Source: JANNXY01 sp964472605 (lineage in GTDB: Bacteria; Patescibacteriota; Minisyncoccia; Phycocordibacterales; CAIZIN01). From it: 29,301 bases of DNA. This document shows, in pieces, positions 1 to 6,137 of this stretch. Numbering within the stretch: the first letter of the stretch is position 1; each line of letters opens with the position of its first letter. A program made the position numbers and the translations under genes. The stretch spans positions 1 to 29,301 of the forward strand of contig CAYYLG010000005.1 in the NCBI GenBank assembly GCA_964472605.1. The letters run 5' to 3'. The notes under the pieces are model-generated. The model made no database searches and was not told the DNA's origin. It saw only the letters and a list, made by a program, of their open reading frames with translations.

Positions 1-2
1 TC

Positions 3-461
3 CCCAAACTTTCTGTAACCCAGTCTAGAGATGAGTCGCAGGCAGTTGAGAGAACTGCACCACCGAAGATTTTATTAGCAGGTTCAGGTATGTCTGCTGG
101 TGGAAGAATAGTTGATCATGAGAGAGTTCTTTTACCTGATCCAAAGAATACAATTATTTTTCTTGGCTATCAGTCTGTTGGGACTCTAGGTAGAGCAATA
201 TCTTCTGGATTGAAAAAAGTTAGAATCGGTGGTCATGATGTGAAGGTCAATGCAAAAGTTGTAACAGTTGATGGGTATTCTTCGCATAAAGATTCTGATC
301 ATCTTCTTGATTTTGTAGAGCATGCAGTAGGTAGGATGAAAAAAGTTTTTGTTGCTATGGGAGAATCTAAATCCGCACTTTATCTTGCACAAAGAATTAA
401 TGACAATACAAACATTAAAGCAGTTCATCCACAACCAAATGACACTGTTGTGCTAGATTAA
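3..461 (+). CDS. beta-CASP metallo-beta-lactamase nuclease, C-terminal part (5' cut)
   Basis: The open frame runs in from the window edge, so the N-terminal metallo-beta-lactamase part with the HxHxDH site is not visible. What remains matches the end of the beta-CASP RNA-processing nuclease family (CPSF73/YsgK-like): a GSGMSAGGR motif followed by LPDPKNTIIFLGYQ, GTLGRAI and then VDGYSSHKDSDHLLDF, which corresponds to the family's FSAHAD-type motif near the end of the catalytic region. In this family these residues bind metal and the RNA backbone and the enzymes cut or trim RNA in the cytoplasm. The Asp/His-containing SSHKDSD is a slightly altered form of SAHAD. The frame ends with TAA and a new promoter begins within a few bases. 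Function as an RNase is inferred from the family only. Confidence 0.85.
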   Translation, partial: PKLSVTQSRDESQAVERTAPPKILLAGSGMSAGGRIVDHERVLLPDPKNTIIFLGYQSVGTLGRAISSGLKKVRIGGHDVKVNAKVVTVDGYSSHKDSDHLLDFVEHAVGRMKKVFVAMGESKSALYLAQRINDNTNIKAVHPQPNDTVVLD

Positions 462-471
462 GAATTTTTTC

Positions 472-480
472 TGATATAAT
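472..480 (+). promoter_or_regulatory. extended -10 promoter of the LOG-family gene
   Basis: TGATATAAT is a full extended -10 element. The predicted first transcribed base is about 487, leaving a leader of only about 7 bases before the ATG at 494 and no room for a Shine-Dalgarno. Confidence 0.6.
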
Positions 481-493
481 AAATTAATAATTT

Positions 494-1129
494 ATGATAC
501 ATAATTTGCACACCCACAATCATCCTAAGATTACAGATATAAAAATCTGTGTTTCAGGTGCTGCAGAGACAGGACATTGTGGTCCGGATGCGTATGAGAA
601 AGCTCAAGAGTTGGGACAAGAAATAATTAAGCAAGGAGGAACTATACTTACTGGAGCTACAACAGGTTTTCCACTATGGGCTGCTATGGGCGCAAAGCAG
701 GCTGGAGGATTCTCAATTGGACTTTCTCCTGCTCGTACCGAGGAAGAACATGTCCACGTTTACAGACTCCCAACAGATTATATGGATCTCATGATCTATA
801 CAGGTCTTGGTTACTCTGGACGTGATATGGTACTTACAAACTCTGGAGATGCTGTACTTTTTGGTTGTGGACGTATCGGTACTATCCATGAATTTACTGT
901 AGCCTTTGAAGATGAGAAGCCGATAGGTGTACTACAAGGTGATTGGGCAACTGATGAAGTTTTAAAATTTATAATCGAGAAGGGTAATAGACCAAATGCA
1001 AAAATTGTCTTCGATAGTGATCCAAAATCACTTGTTGAGAAGGTAATTGAACTAGTAAAGAAAGATAAAAAATATCTATTCAAGGCTTATAAGGATTACA
1101 AAGTGAATCCAGAGGAGTTGAGAAAATAA
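494..1129 (+). CDS. LOG family / TIGR00725-like Rossmann-fold protein
   Basis: A 211-residue protein with the single-domain Rossmann fold of the LOG (lysine-decarboxylase-like) family. The nucleotide-binding motif seen as PGGxGTxxE in LOG proteins appears as GCGRIGTIHEF, with the Gly-Thr and the catalytic Glu kept. An early strand (KICVSGAAETG) and the GGTILTGATTGFP segment match the first glycine-rich region. Family members of known activity remove ribose-5-phosphate from nucleoside monophosphates (cytokinin activation or nucleotide salvage), but many bacterial members have no shown substrate. The first two residues of the PGG motif are changed to GC, so the substrate may differ. ATG at 494 is chosen because it lies 13 bases after the -10 box. 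It is a single-gene unit ended by a strong hairpin. Confidence 0.75.
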   Translation: MIHNLHTHNHPKITDIKICVSGAAETGHCGPDAYEKAQELGQEIIKQGGTILTGATTGFPLWAAMGAKQAGGFSIGLSPARTEEEHVHVYRLPTDYMDLMIYTGLGYSGRDMVLTNSGDAVLFGCGRIGTIHEFTVAFEDEKPIGVLQGDWATDEVLKFIIEKGNRPNAKIVFDSDPKSLVEKVIELVKKDKKYLFKAYKDYKVNPEELRK

Positions 1130-1130
1130 A

Positions 1131-1153
1131 AAAACCGCCAGATGGCGGTTTTT
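1131..1153. terminator. bidirectional rho-independent terminator
   Basis: The stem AACCGCCA/GGCGGTT with loop GAT is flanked by A-run on the left and T-run on the right, so it can end both the LOG-family transcript and the convergent infC-rpmI-rplT transcript. Confidence 0.85.
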
Positions 1154-1498
1154 TTATGCTACTTTCTTTACGATGGCATCAAATGTCTTTGGGCTTTCCT
1201 TTGCTAGGGTTGATAGGATCTTGCGATCAATCATTATATTACTCTTCTTTAGTGCACCAATAAACTTACTGTAAGATATGTTGTGAGCATCTAGAGCTGC
1301 GTTGATATGAACGTTCCAAAGTCTGCGAGCTGCACCTTTCTTGTCCTTTCTGTGAGCGAAAGCGTAGTTACCAGCATGAGAGATAGCTTCATAAGCCTGT
1401 TTCTCTTTTGACTTACGTCCAAAACGATAACCCTTGGTCATCTTTAGAACATTGCGTCTTGTTTTTAGTGCGTTAACACCTTTTTTTACTCTTGCCAT
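1154..1498 (-). CDS. rplT: 50S ribosomal protein L20 (bL20)
   Basis: A 114-residue protein beginning MARVKKGVNALKTRR, with the family's basic N-terminal extension that penetrates the large subunit and the core GYRFGRKSKEKQAYEA and RRLWNVHINAA. bL20 binds 23S rRNA domain I early in 50S assembly and in many bacteria represses its own operon. It follows rpmI by 10 bases in the usual infC-rpmI-rplT order. The length is normal for the family. Its stop lies directly against the shared terminator. Confidence 0.97.
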   Translation of the reverse strand: MARVKKGVNALKTRRNVLKMTKGYRFGRKSKEKQAYEAISHAGNYAFAHRKDKKGAARRLWNVHINAALDAHNISYSKFIGALKKSNIMIDRKILSTLAKESPKTFDAIVKKVA

Positions 1499-1508
1499 AA
1501 ATTAGTTG

Positions 1509-1694
1509 TTATATGTTTGCCAAAAATCGGCTCTTGCTCTTGTTAGACATATTGAAATCAGCTGAACGGTTTTTGTCTAGCTGTTCTCTTCTTGTCTGAC
1601 GAGAATTAAAATGACAGTGACCTACACCACGGGCCTTTACTTTGCCGTTTTTGGTCACTTTTAGCCTTTTTCCGAATGACTTATTTGTTTTCAT
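1509..1694 (-). CDS. rpmI: 50S ribosomal protein L35 (bL35)
   Basis: A 61-residue bL35 when started at the ATG at 1694 (MKTNKSFGKRLKVTKNGKVK). An upstream in-frame start would add 14 residues with no family similarity, so the inner ATG is preferred. The basic, small protein sits between infC and rplT as in nearly all bacteria. The C-terminal part (HFNSRQTRREQLDKNR) differs from the usual KRKRRLR pattern but keeps many basic residues. Confidence 0.92.
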   Translation of the reverse strand: MKTNKSFGKRLKVTKNGKVKARGVGHCHFNSRQTRREQLDKNRSADFNMSNKSKSRFLANI

Positions 1695-1743
1695 AATGTA
1701 AGAGTATATATTACTTATTTTTAGACTTTTGTCCAATTTTTAA

Positions 1744-2265
1744 CTACTTTGCCTTCTCGATCGTTACCGTTAGCCCCTTTGGACCCTTCTTTATTGGGTC
1801 AGACACCTTAAATGGGGTAGAAATGAGAACCATGATTCTATCTAGTCTTTCTCTTAGAAAGTCCTCCTTCATATACTTGGATCTACCAGACAGATATAGG
1901 TCAATTTTGATTCTGTGACCTTCTAGGAGCCATTCTGAGGCCTCTTTAGCCTTACGCATTAGGTCATTTTCGCTAGTTGCTATCTTTACCTGAAGTGACT
2001 TGGTCTCGGTTACCTGTGATTTTGCTTTTTGAGCTTTTACTTTCTTCGCCTCGATGTACTGGTATTTACCGAAATCCATTATTTTTGCAATCGGTGGAAC
2101 AGCATTAGGCGATATCTCTATTAGATCTAATCCGTATTCTTTTGCCTTTGCAAGTGCCTCTTCACGAGATATGACACCGATATTTTCACCTTCTGGACCG
2201 ATTACGCGCAATTCTTTAGCGCGTATCCATTCGTTGATATTGATTCTATTAGGTTTTGATGACAA
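1744..2265 (-). CDS. infC: translation initiation factor IF-3
   Basis: A 173-residue IF-3 with the N-terminal domain (RININEWIRAKELRVIGPEGENIGV, LDLIEISPNAVPPIAKIMDFGKYQYE-like), the lysine-rich linker, and the C-terminal domain ending in a KGPKGLTVTIEKAK-type tail. IF-3 binds the 30S subunit, prevents 70S formation and checks the start codon. The start is TTG at 2265; no ATG is available before the conserved PNRIN. Non-AUG starts (usually AUU) are a known feature of infC because IF-3 discriminates against its own start codon, so TTG here fits autoregulation. An in-frame ATT lies four codons upstream as an alternative start. Confidence 0.95.
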   Translation of the reverse strand: MSSKPNRININEWIRAKELRVIGPEGENIGVISREEALAKAKEYGLDLIEISPNAVPPIAKIMDFGKYQYIEAKKVKAQKAKSQVTETKSLQVKIATSENDLMRKAKEASEWLLEGHRIKIDLYLSGRSKYMKEDFLRERLDRIMVLISTPFKVSDPIKKGPKGLTVTIEKAK

Positions 2266-2299
2266 TGCTGTATAAATTAATATGATTAAGTGAGTAATT

Positions 2300-2327
2300 A
2301 CTATAGCATAAATTGCTCTAAAATCAA
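2300..2327 (-). promoter_or_regulatory. promoter of the infC-rpmI-rplT operon
   Basis: On the minus strand, TTGATT (2327-2322) is separated by 16 bases from TATAGT (2305-2300), which is preceded by TGC to make an extended -10. The predicted transcript starts near 2293, giving a leader of about 28 bases before the infC TTG codon. Confidence 0.65.
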
Positions 2328-2344
2328 TAAATAAAAATGAGGAA

Positions 2345-2710
2345 TTAATATCCTCTGATGCTTTGAACCGTTAGCCTGCTTCCTTTATAGGGTGGCTGGA
2401 AGAAGAAATGAGAGGAGTTATCAATAATAATCCTCCATCTGTTTTGACTAGCTTCCTCAACAGATGTAATACCTGATTTACGAATGGACAAATATGACAC
2501 ATATATGTCACAAGGATCAGTTTCTTGCAGTAGTCCACCGACAATTTCACCAGTCCAAGATGTAAGTATGTGAATATTTCCATCTTGATCTACAAATGCG
2601 TTTTTAACTCCGGAAGTAAGTTGTCTTTGGTCATGGATGAAGTCTACGGCTCCACCTATCAACACTCCAGAGATAATTGTCTCATTGAATCGTTCTTTCG
2701 GGTCAGTCAT
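2345..2710 (-). CDS. hypothetical protein, 121 residues
   Basis: I do not recognise this protein. It has a short Gly-rich segment (SGVLIGGAVDF) near the N-terminus and mostly beta-type, aromatic-rich sequence later; there is no signal peptide or clear membrane helix. ATG at 2710 is supported by a promoter/leader that is almost the same as the one in front of the 70-residue gene at 4214. The two proteins share only the first two residues, so the likeness is in control, not product. Confidence 0.6.
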   Translation of the reverse strand: MTDPKERFNETIISGVLIGGAVDFIHDQRQLTSGVKNAFVDQDGNIHILTSWTGEIVGGLLQETDPCDIYVSYLSIRKSGITSVEEASQNRWRIIIDNSSHFFFQPPYKGSRLTVQSIRGY

Positions 2711-2752
2711 AAGTCTGGGGAGTATATTACTCTGAAATAGAGAAAAGGGAAT
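2705..2752 (-). promoter_or_regulatory. promoter/leader cassette, copy A
   Basis: On the minus strand this reads CCCTTTTCTCTATTTCAG followed by AGTAATATAC and a leader ending CAGACTTATGACT. It matches copy B (4209-4255) at about 40 of 47 positions, including the start codon. TATACT is the likely -10. Confidence 0.6.
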
Positions 2753-2777
2753 ATGTATTATAAAAAGAAGATATTAA

Positions 2778-3305
2778 TTACCTTAGCTTAAAACTTTTCT
2801 TCCATTCCTCTGATTCTCTATGAAGATCAACTTCTATTAGATTACCTTCATGATCAATAGATATGAGAGTATCAAATCCATCAGATAATTCTGGAGGAAT
2901 GTTTTCTAGCTTTTGTTTCATATGATTGAAATCATTTTCGGGTACTGGTACTTCTCTTTTTGAATTTCTTTCCCAGGCTATTTCTGAAGGTGCTTCAATA
3001 TATAGGCCTTGAATTTTCTCAGCGCCACATTCTTTTGCAAAAGAGAGAATATCTCTTCTAACTTTTTCATTTGAAAGTGTAGAGTCGAAGACGACAGTGT
3101 GACCCTGTTCTATTTCTTCTTTTATTATTTGGCGAATTTTATCAAATACCTCCATCTGTCTAGACATATCTGTTTTGCTCCCAGTGACCTCATGACGGAC
3201 TTCATCAGAAGAAATGTATGTATACCCATTCTTTTCAGCGAAAGGCTTGAGGATAGATGTTTTACCAGAACCAGGGATACCTATGGAGGTTATAAATTTA
3301 ATCAT
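2778..3305 (-). CDS. P-loop kinase, polynucleotide-kinase-like (AAA_33)
   Basis: A 175-residue single-domain P-loop protein. Walker A is GIPGSGKTS at about residues 8-16; a strand VVFDSTLSN near residue 72 resembles the D(S/A)T motif after Walker B in T4-Pnk-like kinases; a lid-type basic segment RNSKREVP follows. Such proteins phosphorylate nucleic acid ends, nucleosides or small metabolites, and the true substrate cannot be told from sequence. The ATG overlaps the stop of the upstream histidine phosphatase by 4 bases (ATGA), so the two are translationally coupled. A kinase and a phosphatase made together suggests joint work on one phosphorylated substrate, which is inference. Confidence 0.75.
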   Translation of the reverse strand: MIKFITSIGIPGSGKTSILKPFAEKNGYTYISSDEVRHEVTGSKTDMSRQMEVFDKIRQIIKEEIEQGHTVVFDSTLSNEKVRRDILSFAKECGAEKIQGLYIEAPSEIAWERNSKREVPVPENDFNHMKQKLENIPPELSDGFDTLISIDHEGNLIEVDLHRESEEWKKSFKLR

Positions 3306-3943
3306 AAATGTGTAGTGTCATTCCAGCTAACAACTCGCCAGCGTGGAGGTTTTGATATGTCCTCTGTGCCATATGTACATAGTGATATACCGGTATTGTT
3401 CAACACAAAAGATTTAAATATCGGATCAAGTGTATTTTTTTCTAGCTTTTCACCGAAAATCATACATCCGAGAATGTATCGCATTAAAGCACCGTGAGTA
3501 ACAACGAGGATATTATTTTGGGTTTGCTTTTGTAAAATCGATAGCACTTCTAAAGCTCTAGATTTTAATTCAATAAAACCTTCTTCATCCTCAAACTTCC
3601 AGTTAGGATCTAGACTTTGGTTTTTCTTTCTTGTTTCATTTGCGTCAAGGACACGTTGATCGGTATGACTCAGTCCTATTAGTGAAGTAGGGTTTTTCTT
3701 TTCTCTTAATAAATCCTGAATCTCTAGGGTTATTCCTATCTTTTTCGATATGGCCATTGCCGTATCATATGTTCGTGGAAGTGGGCTTGTAATAATTTTT
3801 TCAATTGGTATAGATTTTATTCTCTCAGCAATTGTGTTTGCTTGTAATATACCAAGTTCATTAAGTTTATCGTTATCGTCCTGGATTATTTTATCTGTGT
3901 TGCACACAGTTTTCCCATGACGTACGAAATATACATTGATCAT
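3302..3943 (-). CDS. histidine phosphatase family protein (phosphoglycerate-mutase fold)
   Basis: A 213-residue member of the histidine phosphatase superfamily. The catalytic RHGKT motif lies at residues 8-12, so His9 would carry the phosphoryl group; the second conserved arginine is in TSPLPRTYDTA and the second histidine in VVTHGALMRYILG. Substrates in this superfamily range from sugar phosphates to nucleotides and phosphoproteins; none is indicated here. Start ATG 3943 lies about four bases after the predicted transcript start from the extended -10 at 3954-3962. Overlaps the downstream kinase gene by 4 bases. Confidence 0.85.
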   Translation of the reverse strand: MINVYFVRHGKTVCNTDKIIQDDNDKLNELGILQANTIAERIKSIPIEKIITSPLPRTYDTAMAISKKIGITLEIQDLLREKKNPTSLIGLSHTDQRVLDANETRKKNQSLDPNWKFEDEEGFIELKSRALEVLSILQKQTQNNILVVTHGALMRYILGCMIFGEKLEKNTLDPIFKSFVLNNTGISLCTYGTEDISKPPRWRVVSWNDTTHL

Positions 3944-3953
3944 ATTGTATTCT

Positions 3954-3962
3954 AAGATAGCA
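3954..3962 (-). promoter_or_regulatory. extended -10 of the phosphatase-kinase pair
   Basis: TGCTATCTT on the minus strand; predicted transcript start near 3947, four bases before the start codon. The TGCTAT core is the same as in the infC and thrS promoters. Confidence 0.45.
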
Positions 3963-4001
3963 TATATATTATCTTGTATCTATAAAATAAAAACCATGGG
4001 G

Positions 4002-4214
4002 TTAGCCACGGCGGAATCCGGCGGAAGGGATTGGGTGTTTTTCAATCAATTCACCAAGCTTCGCAAATTCTGCGTCGCGACTTGGATTCATTGGATGACG
4101 TTCGTTAATAGGTAGGTCATGCTCCAAATCATCAATTGAAAGTGAGCGATCTGTTCCACGAAGTTTATTGAGTAAATTTGGATTACCCAGAAGATCAGTG
4201 AGATGGATAGTCAT
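4002..4214 (-). CDS. hypothetical protein, 70 residues
   Basis: Not recognised. A short polar protein beginning MTIHLTDLLGNPNLL with Asp/Glu/Pro-rich centre and no membrane segment. Its reality is supported mainly by its promoter/leader, which repeats the one before the 121-residue gene, and by the start codon lying at the same point of that repeat. Confidence 0.5.
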   Translation of the reverse strand: MTIHLTDLLGNPNLLNKLRGTDRSLSIDDLEHDLPINERHPMNPSRDAEFAKLGELIEKHPIPSAGFRRG

Positions 4215-4255
4215 AGGTCTGTTTATATATTACTCTGAAATAGGGAAAAGGGAAG
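4209..4255 (-). promoter_or_regulatory. promoter/leader cassette, copy B
   Basis: Minus strand CCCTTTTCCCTATTTCAG then AGTAATATAT and CAGACCTATGACT. Near copy of 2705-2752; see that entry. TATATA or the overlapping TATAAA serves as -10. Confidence 0.6.
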
Positions 4256-4281
4256 AAAATAAAATAAGGAGATAAACTCCT

Positions 4282-4971
4282 TTACCGTCTTGTATGAGTC
4301 TCAACGAGACTCAGGAAGACCTTTTCCAGAAGAGGTTCAGGGAATTGATCAGCAAGAATCTCGTCACGATACTTCCTCAGAAGCGGGGCGGTGATCTTGA
4401 GTTTCGCAAGCATCCTTTTCATCGCTGCTCTCATGACCACTAGGTCGTGGTCTTTTTTCGCTGTTTCTTGCAGAACCTTAACCTGCTGAAGTAAAGTTAG
4501 GTTGCAGAAGCAGGTGAGTTCCTTGGATCCTTCCATAAACCACCTTACCTTGTTGTGGTCAGATTCGTAGGAGTTTGCTGTAGAACCAGTCACTCGACGG
4601 GAGTAGGTCTCTACATCGAAGTATTGACCTGTTTTTCGCAGAAAGTCGAGGAAAGTCAACATTCCTTTGATACCCGATCGAACAGGAACATACTCCATTA
4701 GGTAATCTTGAAGCATGGTAACGATCTCGTTGCTCCAGTTGAAGGTGAGTCGCTTCTCCCGAACCATGAGTCGTAGGGCTGCTACTACTGCATGAGGCGT
4801 CTTCTTAAGTGCGTTAAAACGGCGACGATATTTATCAAAGCCGTTCCTGTGGCTCCTGATGCAGTAGGAGTCTCTGAGAATGTTGGCGATTCTAGTCTCC
4901 ATTGCCGTCCTGCCTTTAAGTGGCGGGTCGTTATAGCCTGATCCTGCAATATCCAGTTCTTCTTGATACAT
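4282..4971 (-). CDS. hypothetical protein, 229 residues
   Basis: Not recognised. The protein is basic and mostly helical, with many Arg/Lys/His (for example RSHRNGFDKYRRRFNALKK near residue 40) and Leu-rich helices to the end; there is no signal peptide, no membrane helix and no catalytic motif I can name. GC content is higher than in the flanking small genes, hinting at separate origin. A nucleic-acid-binding role is possible from charge but not shown. Confidence 0.65.
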   Translation of the reverse strand: MYQEELDIAGSGYNDPPLKGRTAMETRIANILRDSYCIRSHRNGFDKYRRRFNALKKTPHAVVAALRLMVREKRLTFNWSNEIVTMLQDYLMEYVPVRSGIKGMLTFLDFLRKTGQYFDVETYSRRVTGSTANSYESDHNKVRWFMEGSKELTCFCNLTLLQQVKVLQETAKKDHDLVVMRAAMKRMLAKLKITAPLLRKYRDEILADQFPEPLLEKVFLSLVETHTRR

Positions 4972-5200
4972 GTGAGGTGCTTGTTGATGGTTTTTCTAGG
5001 ATGAAATTACCATCATTTTAAGTGGCGGTCAATAAGTCCTTGTGGAGGAGGGGGGGGGATTGGTCACGCATAAATTTCCTGACAGAAATTTTGCGCGACC
5101 CCAGCTCGCGGTTTTTGCCTTTGCTTCGCAAAACAAAAACATCGCTCCGCTTTTCGAATCCCGCACGAACATGCTACCGAGCATGTTCTCACTTCTCACA
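4972..5200. other. non-coding hairpin-rich stretch downstream of ssrA
   Basis: About 230 bases without a believable gene. It holds a run of nine G (5050-5058), an imperfect hairpin around 5067-5098 (GCATAAATTTC/GAAATTTTGC), a second imperfect hairpin around 5114-5142, and a perfect 9-bp stem GAACATGCT/AGCATGTTC at 5167-5188 with loop ACCG. Short frames crossing it run into the antisense of the tmRNA and are not credible. Confidence 0.5.
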
Positions 5201-5204
5201 AAAT

Positions 5205-5232
5205 CAAAATCCGCCCTTTTGGGGCGGATTGG
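5205..5232 (-). terminator. terminator of ssrA
   Basis: Stem AATCCGCCC (5208-5216) with GGGCGGATT (5222-5230), followed on the minus strand by TTTGATTTTG. It begins a few bases after the tmRNA 3' end. Confidence 0.8.
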
Positions 5233-5238
5233 ATTTTG

Positions 5239-5626
5239 TGGAAGTGGTGGGATTCGAACCCACGTGCAAAAGGGAAGTCTTGCAGAGTCTACATGTGATA
5301 GAACAATTGTGAATTTAGACTAATGAGATAAACATTGTCCGAACAAACTCATTAATCGATTTCCTTTTCTTTTTAAAATTACTCAGGATCAGCTGTAATT
5401 TCGAGTCTTATGTTTATTACACCTTAAAGTCCTTATAAGACGTCGGGACTTTAGATGTCGTTACGATTGCTTTATGCTAGAGCGTAAGCGAAATTGAAAT
5501 CAGCCTTAGAAAAGTAAGGTGATTCAACAGAATTTTTTGCATTTAGAATGCCTTGGTGTTGAAAAGTCCAAGAACTTTCACATGCACTACAAAAGCTTCT
5601 ATCTCTTGTCGATGCCTGGCACCCCC
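5239..5626 (-). ncRNA. ssrA: transfer-messenger RNA (tmRNA)
   Basis: About 388 nt. The 5' end GGGGGUG pairs with CACUUCC near the 3' end to form the acceptor stem; the pairing puts a G-U pair at position 3, the alanine identity element. The T arm (GTGGG TTCGAAT CCCAC) and discriminator A are clear; CCA is not encoded. The internal reading frame runs from the resume codon GCA at 5540 to TAA at 5472. tmRNA with SmpB frees stalled ribosomes and tags the unfinished protein for proteolysis, for example by FtsH, whose gene is the next one on the other side of smpB. smpB lies 19 bases upstream, so the two are probably transcribed together. Confidence 0.93.
5472..5540 (-). other. tmRNA proteolysis tag reading frame
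   Basis: 22 codons plus TAA. The encoded tag starts AKNSVESPYFSK and ends DFNFAYALA. The hydrophobic end resembles the YALAA tail of known tags but stops at ALA. The tag is about twice as long as the E. coli tag. The UAAAU just before GCA resembles the conserved pre-resume sequence. Confidence 0.8.
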
Positions 5627-5645
5627 ATATTTAAATTTCAATTAA

Positions 5646-6092
5646 CTATCTTTCTCCTTTGACATGACGAAGCATTTCTCGGGAGTCTTCACGTTTCTTT
5701 ATAGTCTCGCGTTTATCAAATTTCTTTTTACCGCGAGCTATAGCAAGTTCAACCTTGATCTTGCTCCCTTTATTATACAACGATATAGGGATTATTGTCA
5801 AATTGTCTTTTTCGGTCTTTTGCTTAAGTGAGAGAACTTCTTTTTTATGAAGCATTAGTTTGCGATCTCGTACTCTGTTGTACGAGATATCGGTGTTTGC
5901 TGGTTGAAAGGCGGGTATATCTGCACCCACCAGATACGCTTCGCCTGCCTTTATCCGTATATATGAGCCGTCGAGCTTACCTTGTTTGTTACGGATAGAT
6001 TTAACTTCCAGACCAAGAAGCTCAATACCGGCTTCGTATTTCTCTAGAATTTCATAATTAAATCCGGCTTTGCTGTTCTGAATAAGTGCCAT
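5646..6092 (-). CDS. smpB: SsrA-binding protein SmpB
   Basis: A 148-residue SmpB: oligonucleotide-binding beta barrel with NSKAGFNYEILEKYEAGIELLGLEVKSIR near the start and GEAYLVGADIP, then the basic C-terminal tail (ARGKKKFDKRETIKKRE) that becomes helical in the decoding centre in place of mRNA. It binds the tRNA-like domain of tmRNA and is needed for trans-translation. It is next to ssrA on the same strand, the common arrangement. Divergent from ftsH with only about 45 bases between. Confidence 0.97.
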   Translation of the reverse strand: MALIQNSKAGFNYEILEKYEAGIELLGLEVKSIRNKQGKLDGSYIRIKAGEAYLVGADIPAFQPANTDISYNRVRDRKLMLHKKEVLSLKQKTEKDNLTIIPISLYNKGSKIKVELAIARGKKKFDKRETIKKREDSREMLRHVKGER

Positions 6093-6101
6093 GAGTACAT
6101 C

Positions 6102-6130
6102 GTAACAAAAATACAGTTTTTGTGTATAAT
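6102..6130 (+). promoter_or_regulatory. ftsH promoter, leaderless
   Basis: TATAAT at 6125-6130 with a weak -35 (GTAACA, 6102-6107) 17 bases away. The predicted first base is 6137 or 6138, at the ATG at 6138. This decides the ftsH start. Confidence 0.65.
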
Positions 6131-6137
6131 GACACCC

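Noticed and set aside
5022..5323. Plus-strand frames reading SGGIRTHV or VVGFEPTC
   Set aside because: These are the antisense of the tmRNA T arm; such peptides are a frequent false gene next to tRNA and tmRNA genes.
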